NCBI RefSeq assembly: GCF_003573695.1
Contig: NC_039358.1
Span: 9,342,326 to 9,406,325, forward strand
Direction: 5' to 3'
DNA length: 64,000 nt
Source of the DNA: Papaver somniferum
Lineage: Eukaryota; Streptophyta; Magnoliopsida; Ranunculales; Papaveraceae
Shown: positions 43,828 to 55,018 of the stretch, in pieces
Numbering within the stretch: position 1 is the first letter of the stretch
How the letters are laid out: every line of letters begins with the position of its first letter
Position numbers and translations under genes: made by a program
The notes under the pieces: generated by a model
The model's input: only the letters and a program-made list of their open reading frames with translations
Told to the model about the DNA's origin: nothing
The model's database searches: none

Positions 43828-45025
43828 TGGACAATAGTAGTTTTGTGTCTTTACAAAACATGCAATATTGTATTGTGAAAGATGTAGTTGTTTGTTTTTA
43901 GCACGATTTGCAAGGACAAAAACCAAATATTCGATGATAGTACCACATCATATAAGACAATATGATTATGACCGCTGGATCACCCAAATGGTATTCCTAC
44001 TATATATGGTACCCGATCGAATAAATCATCGTTTTTAGTGTTAAAATAAAATTGATTACAATATAAAAGAGATCATGAAAAAAAATTGACGACTTAAATT
44101 TGTTCAGTCTAAACCTTATACATGACGTTTGTTATTAAAAATTAAAAGCACGCCCAACTACGAGGGTGGCAGCGGTGGCGATGTGGGAAATAAATAGTAT
44201 CCAGTGATTTTGTGGTGATGGCAGGTGATGATGAGTAGTAATATATTCTTTTGATCATGTGTCATCATAAATCGGTTAACATTATAAAGGAAACAAGATG
44301 GGGTTGATCTTCTTACTGATAAAAGAAACTCGGTTAAAATACATGACAATCAAAAAAATACTGGAATGCCACGCTAATTGCTTAGATAAAGAGTGGATGA
44401 TATTTGTCTAGGAAGAAGATAAATATACAGTTGTGGTCTATTCAACTTAACAATTATAAATGTTTTATTAATTATTGTCTCATTAATTGCTTATAATGAA
44501 TTATTAATTGATGTTTTATTATAAATGTCCATGTTTGTATCCAGAAATATTTCCAGGCACAGAACACGATTAAACTGGTGTTGTTGATGAAAACAGGGTT
44601 AATAACAAGAAATAATCAAGAATGACAGACACATGAATTTAACATGGTTCGGCAGAATACAGAGTACAGTTTGGATAACTTAGCCTAGATAAAGAGTGGA
44701 TGAGATTTGTCTAGGAAGAAGATAAATCTACGGTTGTGGTCTATTCAACTTAACAATTATAAACGTTTTATTAATTACTGTCTCTTTAATTACTTATAAT
44801 TAATAATTAATTAATGTTTTATTATAAATGTCCCCTTAATTAATCTCATAAATACACATTTTTATTAATGATTAATTTTACTAAAAATGGTTGTAGTGGA
44901 AGAAGTAATGGGTGGTATAAATGGTGGCGGTTGTTTGTGAGTGGTGGAGGCGGTAACATTAGTGGTGGCGGAAGAAATAGTGGCGACAACTAATTTTTAT
45001 GGTGGTGGTTATTGGTGAATAGTAG
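43828..45025 (+). repeat. 1.2 kb tandem repeat, unit 2
   Basis: Near-identical to unit 1 with few base changes, period 1197-1198 bp. Confidence 0.95.
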
Positions 45026-45868
45026 TGGACAATAGTAGTTTTGTGTCTTTACAAAACATGCAATATTGTATTGTGAAAGATGTAGTTGTTTTTTTTTAGC
45101 ACGATTGGCAAGGACAAAAACCAAATGTTCGATGATAGTACCACATCATATAAGACAATATGATTATGACCGCTGGATCACCCAAATGGTATCCCTGCTA
45201 TATATGGAACCCGATCGAATAAATCATGGTTTTTAGTGTTAAAATAAAATTGATTACAATATAAAAGAGAACATGAAAAAAAAATTGACGACTTAAGTTT
45301 GTTCAGTCTAAAACTTATACATGACGTTTGTGATTAAAAATTAAAAGCACGCCCAACTACGATGGTGGCAGCGGTGGCGATGTGGGAAATAAGTAGTATC
45401 CAGTGATTTTGTGGTGATGGCAGGTGATGATGAGTAGTAATATATTTTTTTAATTATGTGTCGCCATAAATCGGTTAACATTATAAAGGAAACAAGATGG
45501 GGTTGATCTTCTTACTGATAAAAGAAATTCGGTTAAAATACATGATAATCAAAAAAACACTGGAGTGCCACGCTATATAAAGCACAGTTTGGATAACTTA
45601 GCCTAGAAAGAGTGGATGATATTTGTCTAGGAACAAGATAAATATACGGCTGTGGTCTATTCAACTTAACAATTATAAATGTTTTATTAATTATTGTCTC
45701 ATTAATTGCTTATAATGAATTATTAATTGATGTTTTATTATAAATTTCCTGTTTGTACCCAGAAATATTTCCAGGCACAGAACACGATTAAACTGGTGTT
45801 GTTGATGAAAACATGGTTAATAACAGGAAATAATCAAGAATGACAGACATACAAATTTAACGTGGTTC
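45026..45868 (+). repeat. 1.2 kb tandem repeat, unit 3 (partial)
   Basis: Follows unit 2 for about 840 bp with more substitutions and some rearrangement near 45560-45610. It then leaves the repeat at TGGTTCGGCAAA, where the sequence continues into different Copia-like LTR sequence instead of the unit's own second half. Confidence 0.9.
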
Positions 45869-46699
45869 GGCAAATTTTTCCCACATCCATGGACGAATCC
45901 CCTTGAGGAGTGATGTTTTATTGATATCAAAATTACAATGGAATTTTTTCTGTATTCGCTAACCTCCTTATTTGGGATTGTAATTCCCTCTATTTATATA
46001 AATGCGAGTTAGGGTCTTCCTCTAATTGCTTCCTGGTCATAAACTGTATTAAGTTTCCCTGCATGCCTCCTGACTATGCCTTGCATGCCTCCTGGCCATA
46101 AACTGCCCTGCATTAATCTTGCATGAAACTCTCCTCTTGTATTAATTCTGCATGAAACTTCCATGCATGCCTCCTGGCATTAATCTGCCCTGCATGCCTC
46201 CTTGTATTGATTTGCCATGTTGGCAGACTTGCTTGACTGGCGTAACGGGCTGACAGTATGGATGGATGTTGTCTGGCGGCACAACTGACAGCATGGGTAG
46301 AGAATGGATGGCAGTGCGGCATAGTACTTAACTGGAAACTGGTTAGAGCGCGACTGGCAACTTGATTTCGACAGTTGACCAACAATTGACTTTGACCATT
46401 GACCGGGCTTTGACTTCATGGAGCACTGGACTTGATGGTAGACACTTAAGTGGGTAGGCTGGTGGAAGCTAAATAGTGGCCCAAGACAATATTCTGGCCC
46501 AATATGTGGTACTTTTACTCATGGTACAAACATCGCCTCCTCTTAACCTCCAACTTGTTGGGGGTTAAGAAAATTTCATTTCCTTTGATCAATGGCAAAA
46601 TTTTCTCCAAAGTGTAGATTATTGCTGCTGAAGTAATTGGCAACCTTCCCTTGATGTTTACAGCAATCATAATCAAGACGCCCCCAAGTGAGGTTGTTG
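45869..46699 (-). mobile_element. Copia-like LTR fragment or repeat-derived sequence
   Basis: After GTGGTTCGGCAAATTT comes CCCACATCCATGGACGAATC and TTTTATTGATATC. This wording is familiar from the inverse strand of plant Copia LTRs. A small repeat around GCATGCCTCCTGG occurs four times (46060-46200). Towards the right, CGCCTCCTCTTAACC (46531) begins a motif seen again at 48338. The class is tentative and no coding sequence is seen. Confidence 0.4.
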
Positions 46700-49250
46700 T
46701 GATTGGAAGTTTGGAGGGCAGCTGTTGAGCATGAACTATTGTTGTATGCACTAACTGGACTGAAGGCCGAACTGGTCTACAATGAAAGTGTGATATCGGA
46801 GCGGAGTAGTTGCAAGAAACTGGAGTGCAATGGATGCAAGCGAGAGATGAACATAACAGCTACTAGTGAAACTGGATTGCAGATACATAAATAATTGTTG
46901 AAAGTGAGCTGCAGTTGTTACCGCGAGACTAGGCTGTAGCAGTTGAATCGAAATCGCACTGCATCGGTTAATGCGAAACTGAACTGTAGCAGTTATGTAG
47001 AACCAGACTGGGAACAATCGTTTGAAAAGATGAGCTATCGTTAAAGTCACTGACATGGAATCTGTGTCGGCTGTTGTTGCAAGCGAAACTTGAATTCGCA
47101 GACTGATAGTAATTTTTGACCGAACTGGGCAGCGGTAGTTCTTGGAATTAGGATGCTGTTAACTACAGGCTGAGATGCGGCAATTGTGAACGAAAATGCG
47201 ACAGTTATTGGTGATATCATTCAATAGTTGGGATGGAAACAAACTTTGTGTGCTGATGGACCTCCAACGGTCTTTGTTGTGCTACTGGATATGACATCGA
47301 TCTTTATATGTCGTCAGTAGTTATATGTATTAGGATAACAGCAGCGATGTAGACTACATCGCAATAGCATCTGCAGAACTGGATTGCAATGATTGCGGTA
47401 AAATGGTCTGTGATGGCCACAAACAACTGTCCTCTGCAGTAATGATCAAAACTGGGTTGCAACAGCTTTGAGAAAAGCTGGTCTTCAGTAGCTGCTATCA
47501 GCTGGACTGCAGGAGCTGTGAACAGAGCTGGACTGCAGCAGCTTCGATCAGCTGGACTGCATCAGCTGCGGTCAGCTGGACTGCAGGAGCTGCGAACATA
47601 GTTGTACTGCAGTAGCTTCGATCAGCTGGACTGCAGCAGCGACGAGCAAAGTTGCACTGCAGCAGCGACGAGCAAAGTTGCACTGCAGCAGCTGCGGTCA
47701 GCTAGACTGCAAGATCTGTGAACATAGCTGGACTGCAGTAGCTTCAATCAGCTGAACTGCAGCAGCGACGAGCAAAGTTGCACTGAAGCATCTGCAGTCA
47801 GCTAGACTGCAGGAGCTGCGAACATAACTGGACTGCAGTAGCTTCGATCAGCTAAACTGCAGCGGCGACGAGCAAAGTTGCACTGCAGCAGATGCGGTCA
47901 GCTGGACTGCAAGAGCTGTGAACATAGCTGGACTGCAGTAGCTTCGATCAGCTGAACTCCAGCAGCGACGAGCAAAGTTGCACTGCAGCAGCTGCGGTCA
48001 GCTGGACTGCAGGGGCTGCAAACATAGTTGGACTACAGGGGATGCAAACATAGCTGGACTGCAGTGGCTGCGATCAAATAGACTGCAGCATCTGCTGAGG
48101 AACTGGATTAAAACAGTTCGATAAACCTGAGTGTAACAGTTACAAATAAAATCAGACTGCATCAGTTGCATCCAACTGAGTACAGAATTGATGAGAAAAA
48201 TTGGATTGCATCAGTTGCGTCCAACTGAGTGCAGCAGTTGCTTAGGAACTGGACTACAGTAGTTTGATCAACTTAACTGTAGCATTTTAACGATACTGAT
48301 TGCAATAATTGCATCGAAATATTAGGGTGTATACTCACCCCCTCTTAATCCTATAACTCGTTGTAGGATTAAAAAGTTCAGGTTTCCCTTTGTTCCGATT
48401 TTCAGCTGCTGAACTTTGCATCGCAGTTAGGTGCTACGTAACTCGACCCCAAGTGTGTGGAGTGTTTCGCAACTAGCCCTGAAAGATATACTTTAGACTA
48501 TGAGGTGTTACATATCTCGCCCCCAAGTGATGGTCATCCACATTGGAGCGATATGCAACTCGCCCTCAGAAGACATCGATTGTCATATTGCTTGATACTC
48601 GCACAAGGGTGCACTGCCTTGCTGCATCTTGCTCGCGCATGAGATGAAGTTGGAGGTGTCTGCTATCTGGAATCCGTGCAGGGGGCCAATCCCACTATCC
48701 CAGATGCACGCAGAATTGAAATGTGTGCATCTCGACATGCTTTGCATGTGAAAATGCTCGCCATATTGTAGATGTATCATTTAATAAAAATATGAATGAT
48801 TACATGAAAAGATGCGAATATATGTAAATAGTATACATACCATATTAAAAGTGTTATTGCGACTTCGTTTATGAGGTGATTAGGATGTCCACTGGCTATG
48901 TTGATGTTTTCCAGCGACGATCACTAGTGCACTTTCCTTAGCGTCTCGGCTTGACTCAGCAACTAGATTTGTCTGCGGGACTGGAATGCACCAGGTGAAT
49001 CAAAACTGGATTGAAGACAGTGGCTGTGGGACTGTATTTCAGCAGCTCCGATCAGGTGAACTGTAACAGTTATAAGTAAAACTGAACTGAAGTAGTTGCT
49101 GAGAAACTGGACTACAGAAATTCGATCAACTGGACTGTAGCAGTTGTGAGGAAAACTGGAGTGAAATCGAATAATGGCTTCATTTGGTGATTAAATACGT
49201 CATTCTTCGATTTTGCTGCCCCAATCTTAAAAAATAAGTATTCTCTAATC
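46700..49250 (+). repeat. Field of degenerate ~24-bp CTGGACTGCAG minisatellite
   Basis: Words of the type AACTGGACTGCAGCAGTTG recur throughout at a spacing of roughly 24-50 bp, diverged at both sides and highly ordered in the centre (47500-48085). Short open frames on the minus strand are artefacts of the repeat. No gene is seen from 48300 to 49250 beyond further diverged copies. A short stretch at 48335-48376 matches 46527-46570 (CCCTCTTAA...TTGTTGGGGGTTAAG type), so the field is flanked or interrupted by a direct repeat. Confidence 0.85.
47500..48085 (+). repeat. Homogenised core: 100-bp higher-order repeat of four 24/26-bp monomers
   Basis: Four monomer types can be told by their ends: A (...GAGCTGTGAACAT, 26 bp), B (...AGCTTCGATC, 24), C (...AGCGACGAGCAA, 26) and D (...AGCTGCGGTC, 24). 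The order read by eye is ABD, ABCCD, ABCD, ABCD, ABCD, AAB. The 26-bp monomers break the reading frame, so the array is not coding. Confidence 0.92.
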
Positions 49251-50218
49251 TCTGAAATTCCACCCTCATGATGTTGGAAATTTACATGTGATTGCAATGA
49301 GCAGAAATTCGCTCAATTCGGATGTACGATAAAGAAGTTATCGAGCAAACAAAACTGCATGTGGAGTAAGTCGGATTGAATAGATTGTTGTCGAGGCAGG
49401 AGTGGTGCATGGTGGCAAGTTGCTAATGTGGAAAGTTGCATGGAAAGAAGTTAGCTGACGTGGCACCCGGTTGAAGATGTGGTATCAACATGTTGGTGAC
49501 GTGATCCATTTTTTAATGGCTTTGCTCGGTGAGCACCTTACTCCAAAAATGTTGATGATGTAGTTGCTCCAAAAATATTCTCTTAAAATTGTAGAAATTT
49601 TACCTTCATGATGTAGGATATCGAAATACGATCGCAACGACCCAAAAATCATCCAATTCGGACGTCAGATGAAGTAGATATCAAAGAAACAAAATCGATG
49701 ACCAAGCCCAAAAATGGGTCTAGTTGCTACGCCCACGAAGTGGGGCCGAAAATCCTCAAGCCAACTAAATTGGGGCTGAAAAATCCATCGAGTCAATAGC
49801 TTGGCTCGGCTGGCGGCTCGGTATGACTGAGTTGGATCGCTTGGCTCGGCTGGGGCGGAAATATCCTCCAATTCAATATGTGTGGGGTGCAAACATCCAG
49901 GGACCACAGAATTAAGTTGCGTCGAGAAGGACAGAAATAAGTGTTGTTGCTGGACGGAGGTTGCCTGACAGATGTTGTCGGACGGAGGTTGTTGGATAGA
50001 GGTCGCCGGACTTTTCCGCCGGGGTTGTCGCCGGATTAAGATGATCTCAACAATCAATATCCAAGATAAATCTAATGATATCCAAATTAAGAGGATCCGA
50101 ATTCTAATAAGTGTGGAACATGCAATCTATCTTTCAATATATATATGCAACAAGAACGACTTATTTTTGATATCAATAAATAAGGAGATCAATTATTTAT
50201 ATTGATTATGTACTACTT
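49240..50218. other. Unclassified stretch with a ~340-bp-spaced direct repeat
   Basis: TCATGATGT(T/A)GGA...TCAATTCGGA and the following AAACAAAA recur at 49264-49350 and 49606-49693. A GCTTGGCTCGGCTGG repeat occurs twice (49799 and 49839), and GGACGGAGGTTG twice (49953 and 49980). No gene is supported; the minus-strand frame 49665-50057 lacks motifs. Confidence 0.5.
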
Positions 50219-50470
50219 GTGTATTATAAAGGTAAAACAACATAATGTGAAAAAAAAAACACAAGATACCATAAGTTTTGATAACGAGGAAAACTACACC
50301 TACAGAAAAACTTCGGGACCTCGTCCAGCTTTGAACACCACATTTTATTAAACTCTACAGACACGAGCCTATTATCAAATTTCGTACTAGAATATATTTG
50401 TGACCGAATTAACCCTCCAAGCAATTTAGCTGCAGTCGTGTTCCTTACTTTCTTGAAACTCACAATATTA
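50219..50470 (-). mobile_element. Copia LTR fragment
   Basis: TTTTGATAACGAGGAAAACT and CTTCGGGACCTCGTCCAGC correspond to the R/U5 part of the Copia LTR seen at 52900-53030 and, inverse, at 20020-20080. Confidence 0.65.
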
Positions 50471-51559
50471 TACGCATTTAATTCTCTTGAACCTGTCAGT
50501 GAAGACTTTTAATACTTATTTAACTCTAACAGACCAGCTTGTTTTATTCCCTTTCAATTTTCAATCTAAGTTTGGACATTTATATGCAATGGACAAAGTC
50601 CAGCAAACCAAGAATCCCGAGTACTTACACTCAGTTAGCTAAAAATCTGGATTACTGACCACCCCTCAAGATCAATTCAAACAAATCAAAAAATAGTTTA
50701 TATATCGATATTAAGGAATCAAAAAATCTAAGACGAAGAGAACTTTGTGATTTCTATCCATCTCGTTCCTTATATGAAATTATTGAAACCTCAAAGATCA
50801 ATAAGAACAAGATCCGGATACACTAACTATCAGGTAAAAGATAGTCTGACATGGCTTCACCAATTCATAAGTGAAGTCTTCAAAGTCGTAACTAAATTAT
50901 CAAAAGAAACTTGTATTTAAAGGAAGACTCTAGCTTAGAAACTAGTATATAAGAGTGCCAGGGATTACTAAATCTTATAGAAAAGAGTCTCTCTATTTAT
51001 AAATTTTCAAGGCTCCGGGTAGCTTTGATTTCAAGATAGGGTTGTTTGGAATTCATGCAAACATTTTCTCAATTTAGATAAAATTATTATTAGGAATTCA
51101 TGTATGGGAATTCTACCTTGAAATTACATGGAAGGATATGCACTATGGTCTAGGGTTATGGAACCGTGCACATTGATGGTTCATGTTGGCAGGTATGCCT
51201 TTTGAACTTACAAGCATAAGTGGTATTCAATAACGCTCAAGACTTAAACCATGATCCACAATCTTAAGAGATTTTGTGAAAAAAGTTGTATGGAATATTT
51301 CTAGCAAAACTAAGCATTTATGTAAAATAGTTCCTGGGATTCTGCTTAAATCAGAACTGGGTAGCTATGCGTACCATGTACATATATATATGGAATAGTC
51401 CGCGAACTCAGGCTCCAGGGGTAGTAGACTATATCTTAAGATTCACATGTGTTGGGAAGATTAGTTGTAAGCGCATGGATACTGAGAAAACTAGGTAATT
51501 AGGGGTAGTTTACTCGATCTCAACTATACCAAGTTGGTAGTGTCTTTCTATAATGGCTT
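50471..51559. other. AT-rich stretch between two inverted LTR fragments
   Basis: No gene, PBS or PPT is recognised. It could be part of the Copia LTR U3 region in the plus orientation. Confidence 0.4.
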
Positions 51560-51720
51560 CGTTCTGAGAGTATTCAAAACTAGGTCCCGAAGTTTTTCTG
51601 CATTTATGGTTTCCTCATCAACAAAACTGTTGTGTTTGTGTGCTTTTACTCTTTTCACATTAAAATTTATTTAATTGTAAAAGTATTTCTTTACTTGTAT
51701 GCTTGGAGGTCATTAGATTC
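51560..51720 (+). mobile_element. Copia LTR fragment
   Basis: CTAGGTCCCGAAGTTTTTCTGC, then TTTCCTCATCAACAAAACT and TTTTCACATTAAAATTT, the same LTR core as 19363-20411 but diverged and in inverse orientation to 50219-50470. Confidence 0.65.
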
Positions 51721-52314
51721 GAAAAGATTATGGTGTATCAGATGCCCTCATTATTTCACTAAGTGTGTGTTCAAATGAATTGGTAGTTGATGATGATGGA
51801 TTTGACATCTTTCAACGAAAAAATGAATAATGGAGAAAGATTTATTTGATAAAGTAGTCTATGATAAAGAATAGGCTATCCTGTTTATATACACAAGAGA
51901 CTAATGAATACAATTTTAATTAAAAAAAATCGTTTGCGGCAAAAATCCGAGTATATGTAGGCACGTATAGTCCGATTGTGAACTTCGAATTTTGGGAAGA
52001 AAACTACCTTATCATACACGATTTATATATGAGGTAAATAAAGACTGATTATGTCTTTAAAAAATATATAAAAGTGGGCATTACGTCAACCCAGAATCGG
52101 TTCATGTATGCATTATTGTAAACCGATTATGGATGATGTTCATCACATCAACCCAGAATCGATTTATGTAGGTTTATCCTATCTACCGATTATGGGTAAC
52201 ATCAACTACAATCGGTTTGCCCTAATGTACGCATAAACTGATTCTAGTTGATTTTCAGACAATTTGATGAGGAAATTTCAGAGATTCATAGTCAAATCAT
52301 TGATAAGTATCTCT
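51721..52314. other. AT-rich stretch with AATCGGTT/AACCGATT units
   Basis: No gene is seen. 52089-52260 carries three units built from AGAATCGGTT...AACCGATTATGG, imperfectly palindromic. Confidence 0.6.
52089..52260. repeat. Palindromic AGAATCGG / CCGATT minisatellite
   Basis: CCCAGAATCGGTTCATGTA (52089) and CCCAGAATCGATTTATGTA (52150) each pair with a following CCGATTATGG; a third, diverged unit follows to 52260. Confidence 0.75.
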
Positions 52315-52587
52315 TCGACTTATTGTTGCTGGGAAGAAGTATGCTTTAGTTATGGTGGACGATTACACCAAATTCACTTGGGTAGTATTCTTAGCTCACA
52401 AGAATGAAACCCTTGATAAATTCAAGATTCTAGTTAATAGAATCCAGAACGAACAGGGTCGCAAACTAAAGAAAATTAAAAGCGACTGTGGAACTGAATT
52501 CAAGGACACTAAGGTGTTTGAATTTTGTGATAAACTGTGAATTATTCAACAATACTCACCAACCATTACTCCACAAGCGAATGGAGT
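52315..52587 (+). pseudogene. pol: Ty1/copia integrase core, truncated by insertion
   Basis: From about 52330 the frame reads GKKYALVMVDDYTKFTW (first catalytic Asp region), then IQNEQGRKLKKIKSDCGTEF (second Asp) and a TPQANGVE end that should hold the Glu. A TGA at 52538 breaks it. At 52588 it runs straight into the LTR of another Copia element, so this gene was the target of that insertion. The 5' half of the gene is not recognisable upstream. Confidence 0.85.
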
Positions 52588-53723
52588 TGAAAAAGCGGGG
52601 GTCTAACAAACACACCCAATATTTCGCTTAGAAATTTGTATGGACAAACTCCAATATACTTTATAAAGAATCAACTAGACATTCATACTCAATCTAGATA
52701 AAAGTACATCAAAGAATTTTATATCTCAATTTCTCGATTTGATCTATACTCAAGCAAATAGAAATTTGCGAGTCTTTATCAAAGAGAGATAACTTGGATG
52801 GTACCAAAGACCAATATCCAAGTGTCAATCAATTTAAATCAACAACCAAAGGTTGAATATTCTGATTGATTCATCCTAACGCACAACCTGTGATATTTCA
52901 ATTATAAAGATAAACAATATAATGCGGAAATAGAAATAACACAGAAACCAGAATTTTGTTAGCGAGGAAACCACAAATGCAGAAAAACCCCGGGACCTAG
53001 TCCATATTGAGCACACATTGTATTAAGCCTCTACATACACTAGCCTACTTCAAACTAGCTTCGGTATGGACTGTAGTTGAACCCCAATCAATCCCACACT
53101 GATCCAAGGTACAGTTATACTCTTATGTCTCTGATCCCAGCAGGATGCTACGCACTTGATTCCCTTAGCTGATCTCACCCACAACTAAGAGTTGCTACGA
53201 CCCCAAGTCGAAGACTTTAATAAAAAAATCTGTATCACACCGAAAATTCTATACTAATAGATAAATATATCTCCCACGGAAATACCTACAAGTGTTTGTT
53301 TCATCTTTTGATAAATCAAGGTGAACAAGAACCAATTGATAATCTGGACTTCTATTCCCGAAGAACAGCCTAGTATTATCAATCACCTCACAACAATCTT
53401 AATCGACGCGGCGAAAGAAGATGTTGTGGAATCACAAACGATGAGACGAAAATGTTTGTGATTACTTTTTATATATTTCCTAGCGGAGTTATTAATCTCA
53501 AGCAAATCCTTGCGTTTGTACTTGTACGATAGAATATGCAAGATCAGATCACACAACTACGAGAAAGTAGTATCGGTCTGGCTTCACAATCCCAATGAAG
53601 TCATTAAGTCGTTAACCTGGTTTAGAATAAGAAACCAAAGGTTAAAGGAGAATCGACTCTATCTATGCAACTAGTATCACACAGAAGTGTGGATATTAGG
53701 TTTCCCAGTTGCTAGAGATCTCC

Positions 53724-53731
53724 TTTATATA
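53724..53731 (-). promoter_or_regulatory. TATA box of the Copia LTR
   Basis: TATATAAAGGAGATC on the minus strand, about 1.27 kb into the LTR, before the R region. Confidence 0.55.
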
Positions 53732-54290
53732 GCCTTTCAAATCAGGGTTTGCAATCAATGTTAGCTTGGTAACGAAGCATTCAATATTCACCGTTAGATG
53801 AAAACCTGATTTAGATTAAAGCTAATATCTTTCAACCGTTAGATCGAAAAACCTAGCTTGTTACACACAAATGAAATGTACGATTTTAGGTTTTTGTAAC
53901 CGTACCCAAACATGTACATTTGTTGGTTCAATAGTAGTTAACCAAATGGTTAGCCATATGAGCACTTTCATATCAACCAATCTCTTCTTCGCCATAACTA
54001 GTTCAAATGACTTAAATGAATTAGTTAGAGAGTTGTTCAATTGCAAGGAAATCTTATGTAACTACACAAGACACGATTGAAGCAAAAACGATTTGATTCA
54101 CTCGAATCGGTTTATGAACTTTATAGCCACGGTTTGCAAACTTGCATAACTTAGTTTATATAAACATGAGTTCACAAATAATCGTCTTTAGATATAACGT
54201 AACTCAAGTTCGCGGAATGGGTTCGTGGACTTAAGTTCCCGGAAGGAGTTCTCAAACTCCAACAGATTTTCTCGGGTCGAGAACTTCACC

Positions 54291-54355
54291 AGTTCGCGGA
54301 CTGGGTTCGTGGACTGAGTTCGCGTACTGAGTTCATGGATTGAGTTCACGGCTCT
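54291..54355 (-). repeat. 13-bp tandem repeat in LTR U3
   Basis: Five consecutive 13-bp units of AGTTCGCGGACTG type (plus strand), with looser copies from 54208. Tandem motifs in U3 often bind transcription factors; here that is a guess. Confidence 0.9.
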
Positions 54356-54997
54356 AGTTACGGTTCTCTTGATCAACAAAGTTCGCAAACTTCGGTTCAA
54401 GGAATAAGGACTTATACATTTATGTGTTTCCACAACAATGCTTATATCCACCATTGGTTATATAATCTAAACTCTCATCTCAATCATTGAAACATTCTTC
54501 TATAATGTTATAATAGTCGTTAGACATAAAGAATCGACTATCGTCATCAAAGTCATTTTCAAAGTGATTGAAACATAACATGACTTTCGTCACTAGGTAA
54601 AGATAAGTTTGGCCAAAGCGAAAGCTTACCAACACATATTTCGAGAAATAGGCGAGATAAACTCGGCTCGAAATAGCAAATGTGTATAATCAAAGTCTAT
54701 ATATCACAACGACTTTTGTCTCATGATAGGAGATAAAGTAGATAGAATTTTGAGTGATAGATAAGTTCAAGTCTCCACATACCTTTTAGTCGATGAAGAT
54801 CCACCAGTTCCTTGAGTAGTCCTTCGTCTTGTATGATGATCTCCATGGAGTTCTTGAGCTCAACCACACTTTCTATCCTAGTCCGTGACCTTAGCTATAG
54901 TAGACTAGAAATCAAGACTTATAGTTTTGTACACTAACATTGACAAACATGCTTGACATAGAAACACATGCGAGGTCGACCGAGCAATACTCTAACA

Positions 54998-55018
54998 ATC
55001 TCCCCCTTTGTCAATTTT
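54998..55018 (-). other. Polypurine tract of the Copia element
   Basis: Minus strand AAAATTGACAAAGGGGGAGA, ending in T directly before TGTTAGAG. Typical of SIRE-like and other copia elements. Confidence 0.87.

Larger units (their letters stand above)
52588..54997 (-). mobile_element. 3' LTR of the long-LTR Copia element
   Basis: Starts (minus strand) TGTTAGAGTATTGCTCGG after the PPT and ends CGCTTTTTCA at 52588. 2410 bp. It contains a 5 x 13-bp repeat (54291-54355), a TATATAAA box (53731-53724), and the R/U5 core shared with 19363-20411. Confidence 0.87.

Noticed and set aside
45869..46200. Complete Copia element between the 1.2 kb repeat and the minisatellite
   Set aside because: Only LTR-like wording is seen; no PBS, PPT or pol motif could be found, so only a fragment is reported.
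47498..47683. Minus-strand frame with repeated AVQL residues
   Set aside because: It is the minisatellite translated; the 26-bp monomers break the phase, so no protein can run through the array.
53861..54454. Short frames on both strands near 54000
   Set aside because: They lie inside the Copia LTR and its 13-bp repeats, without motif or start context.
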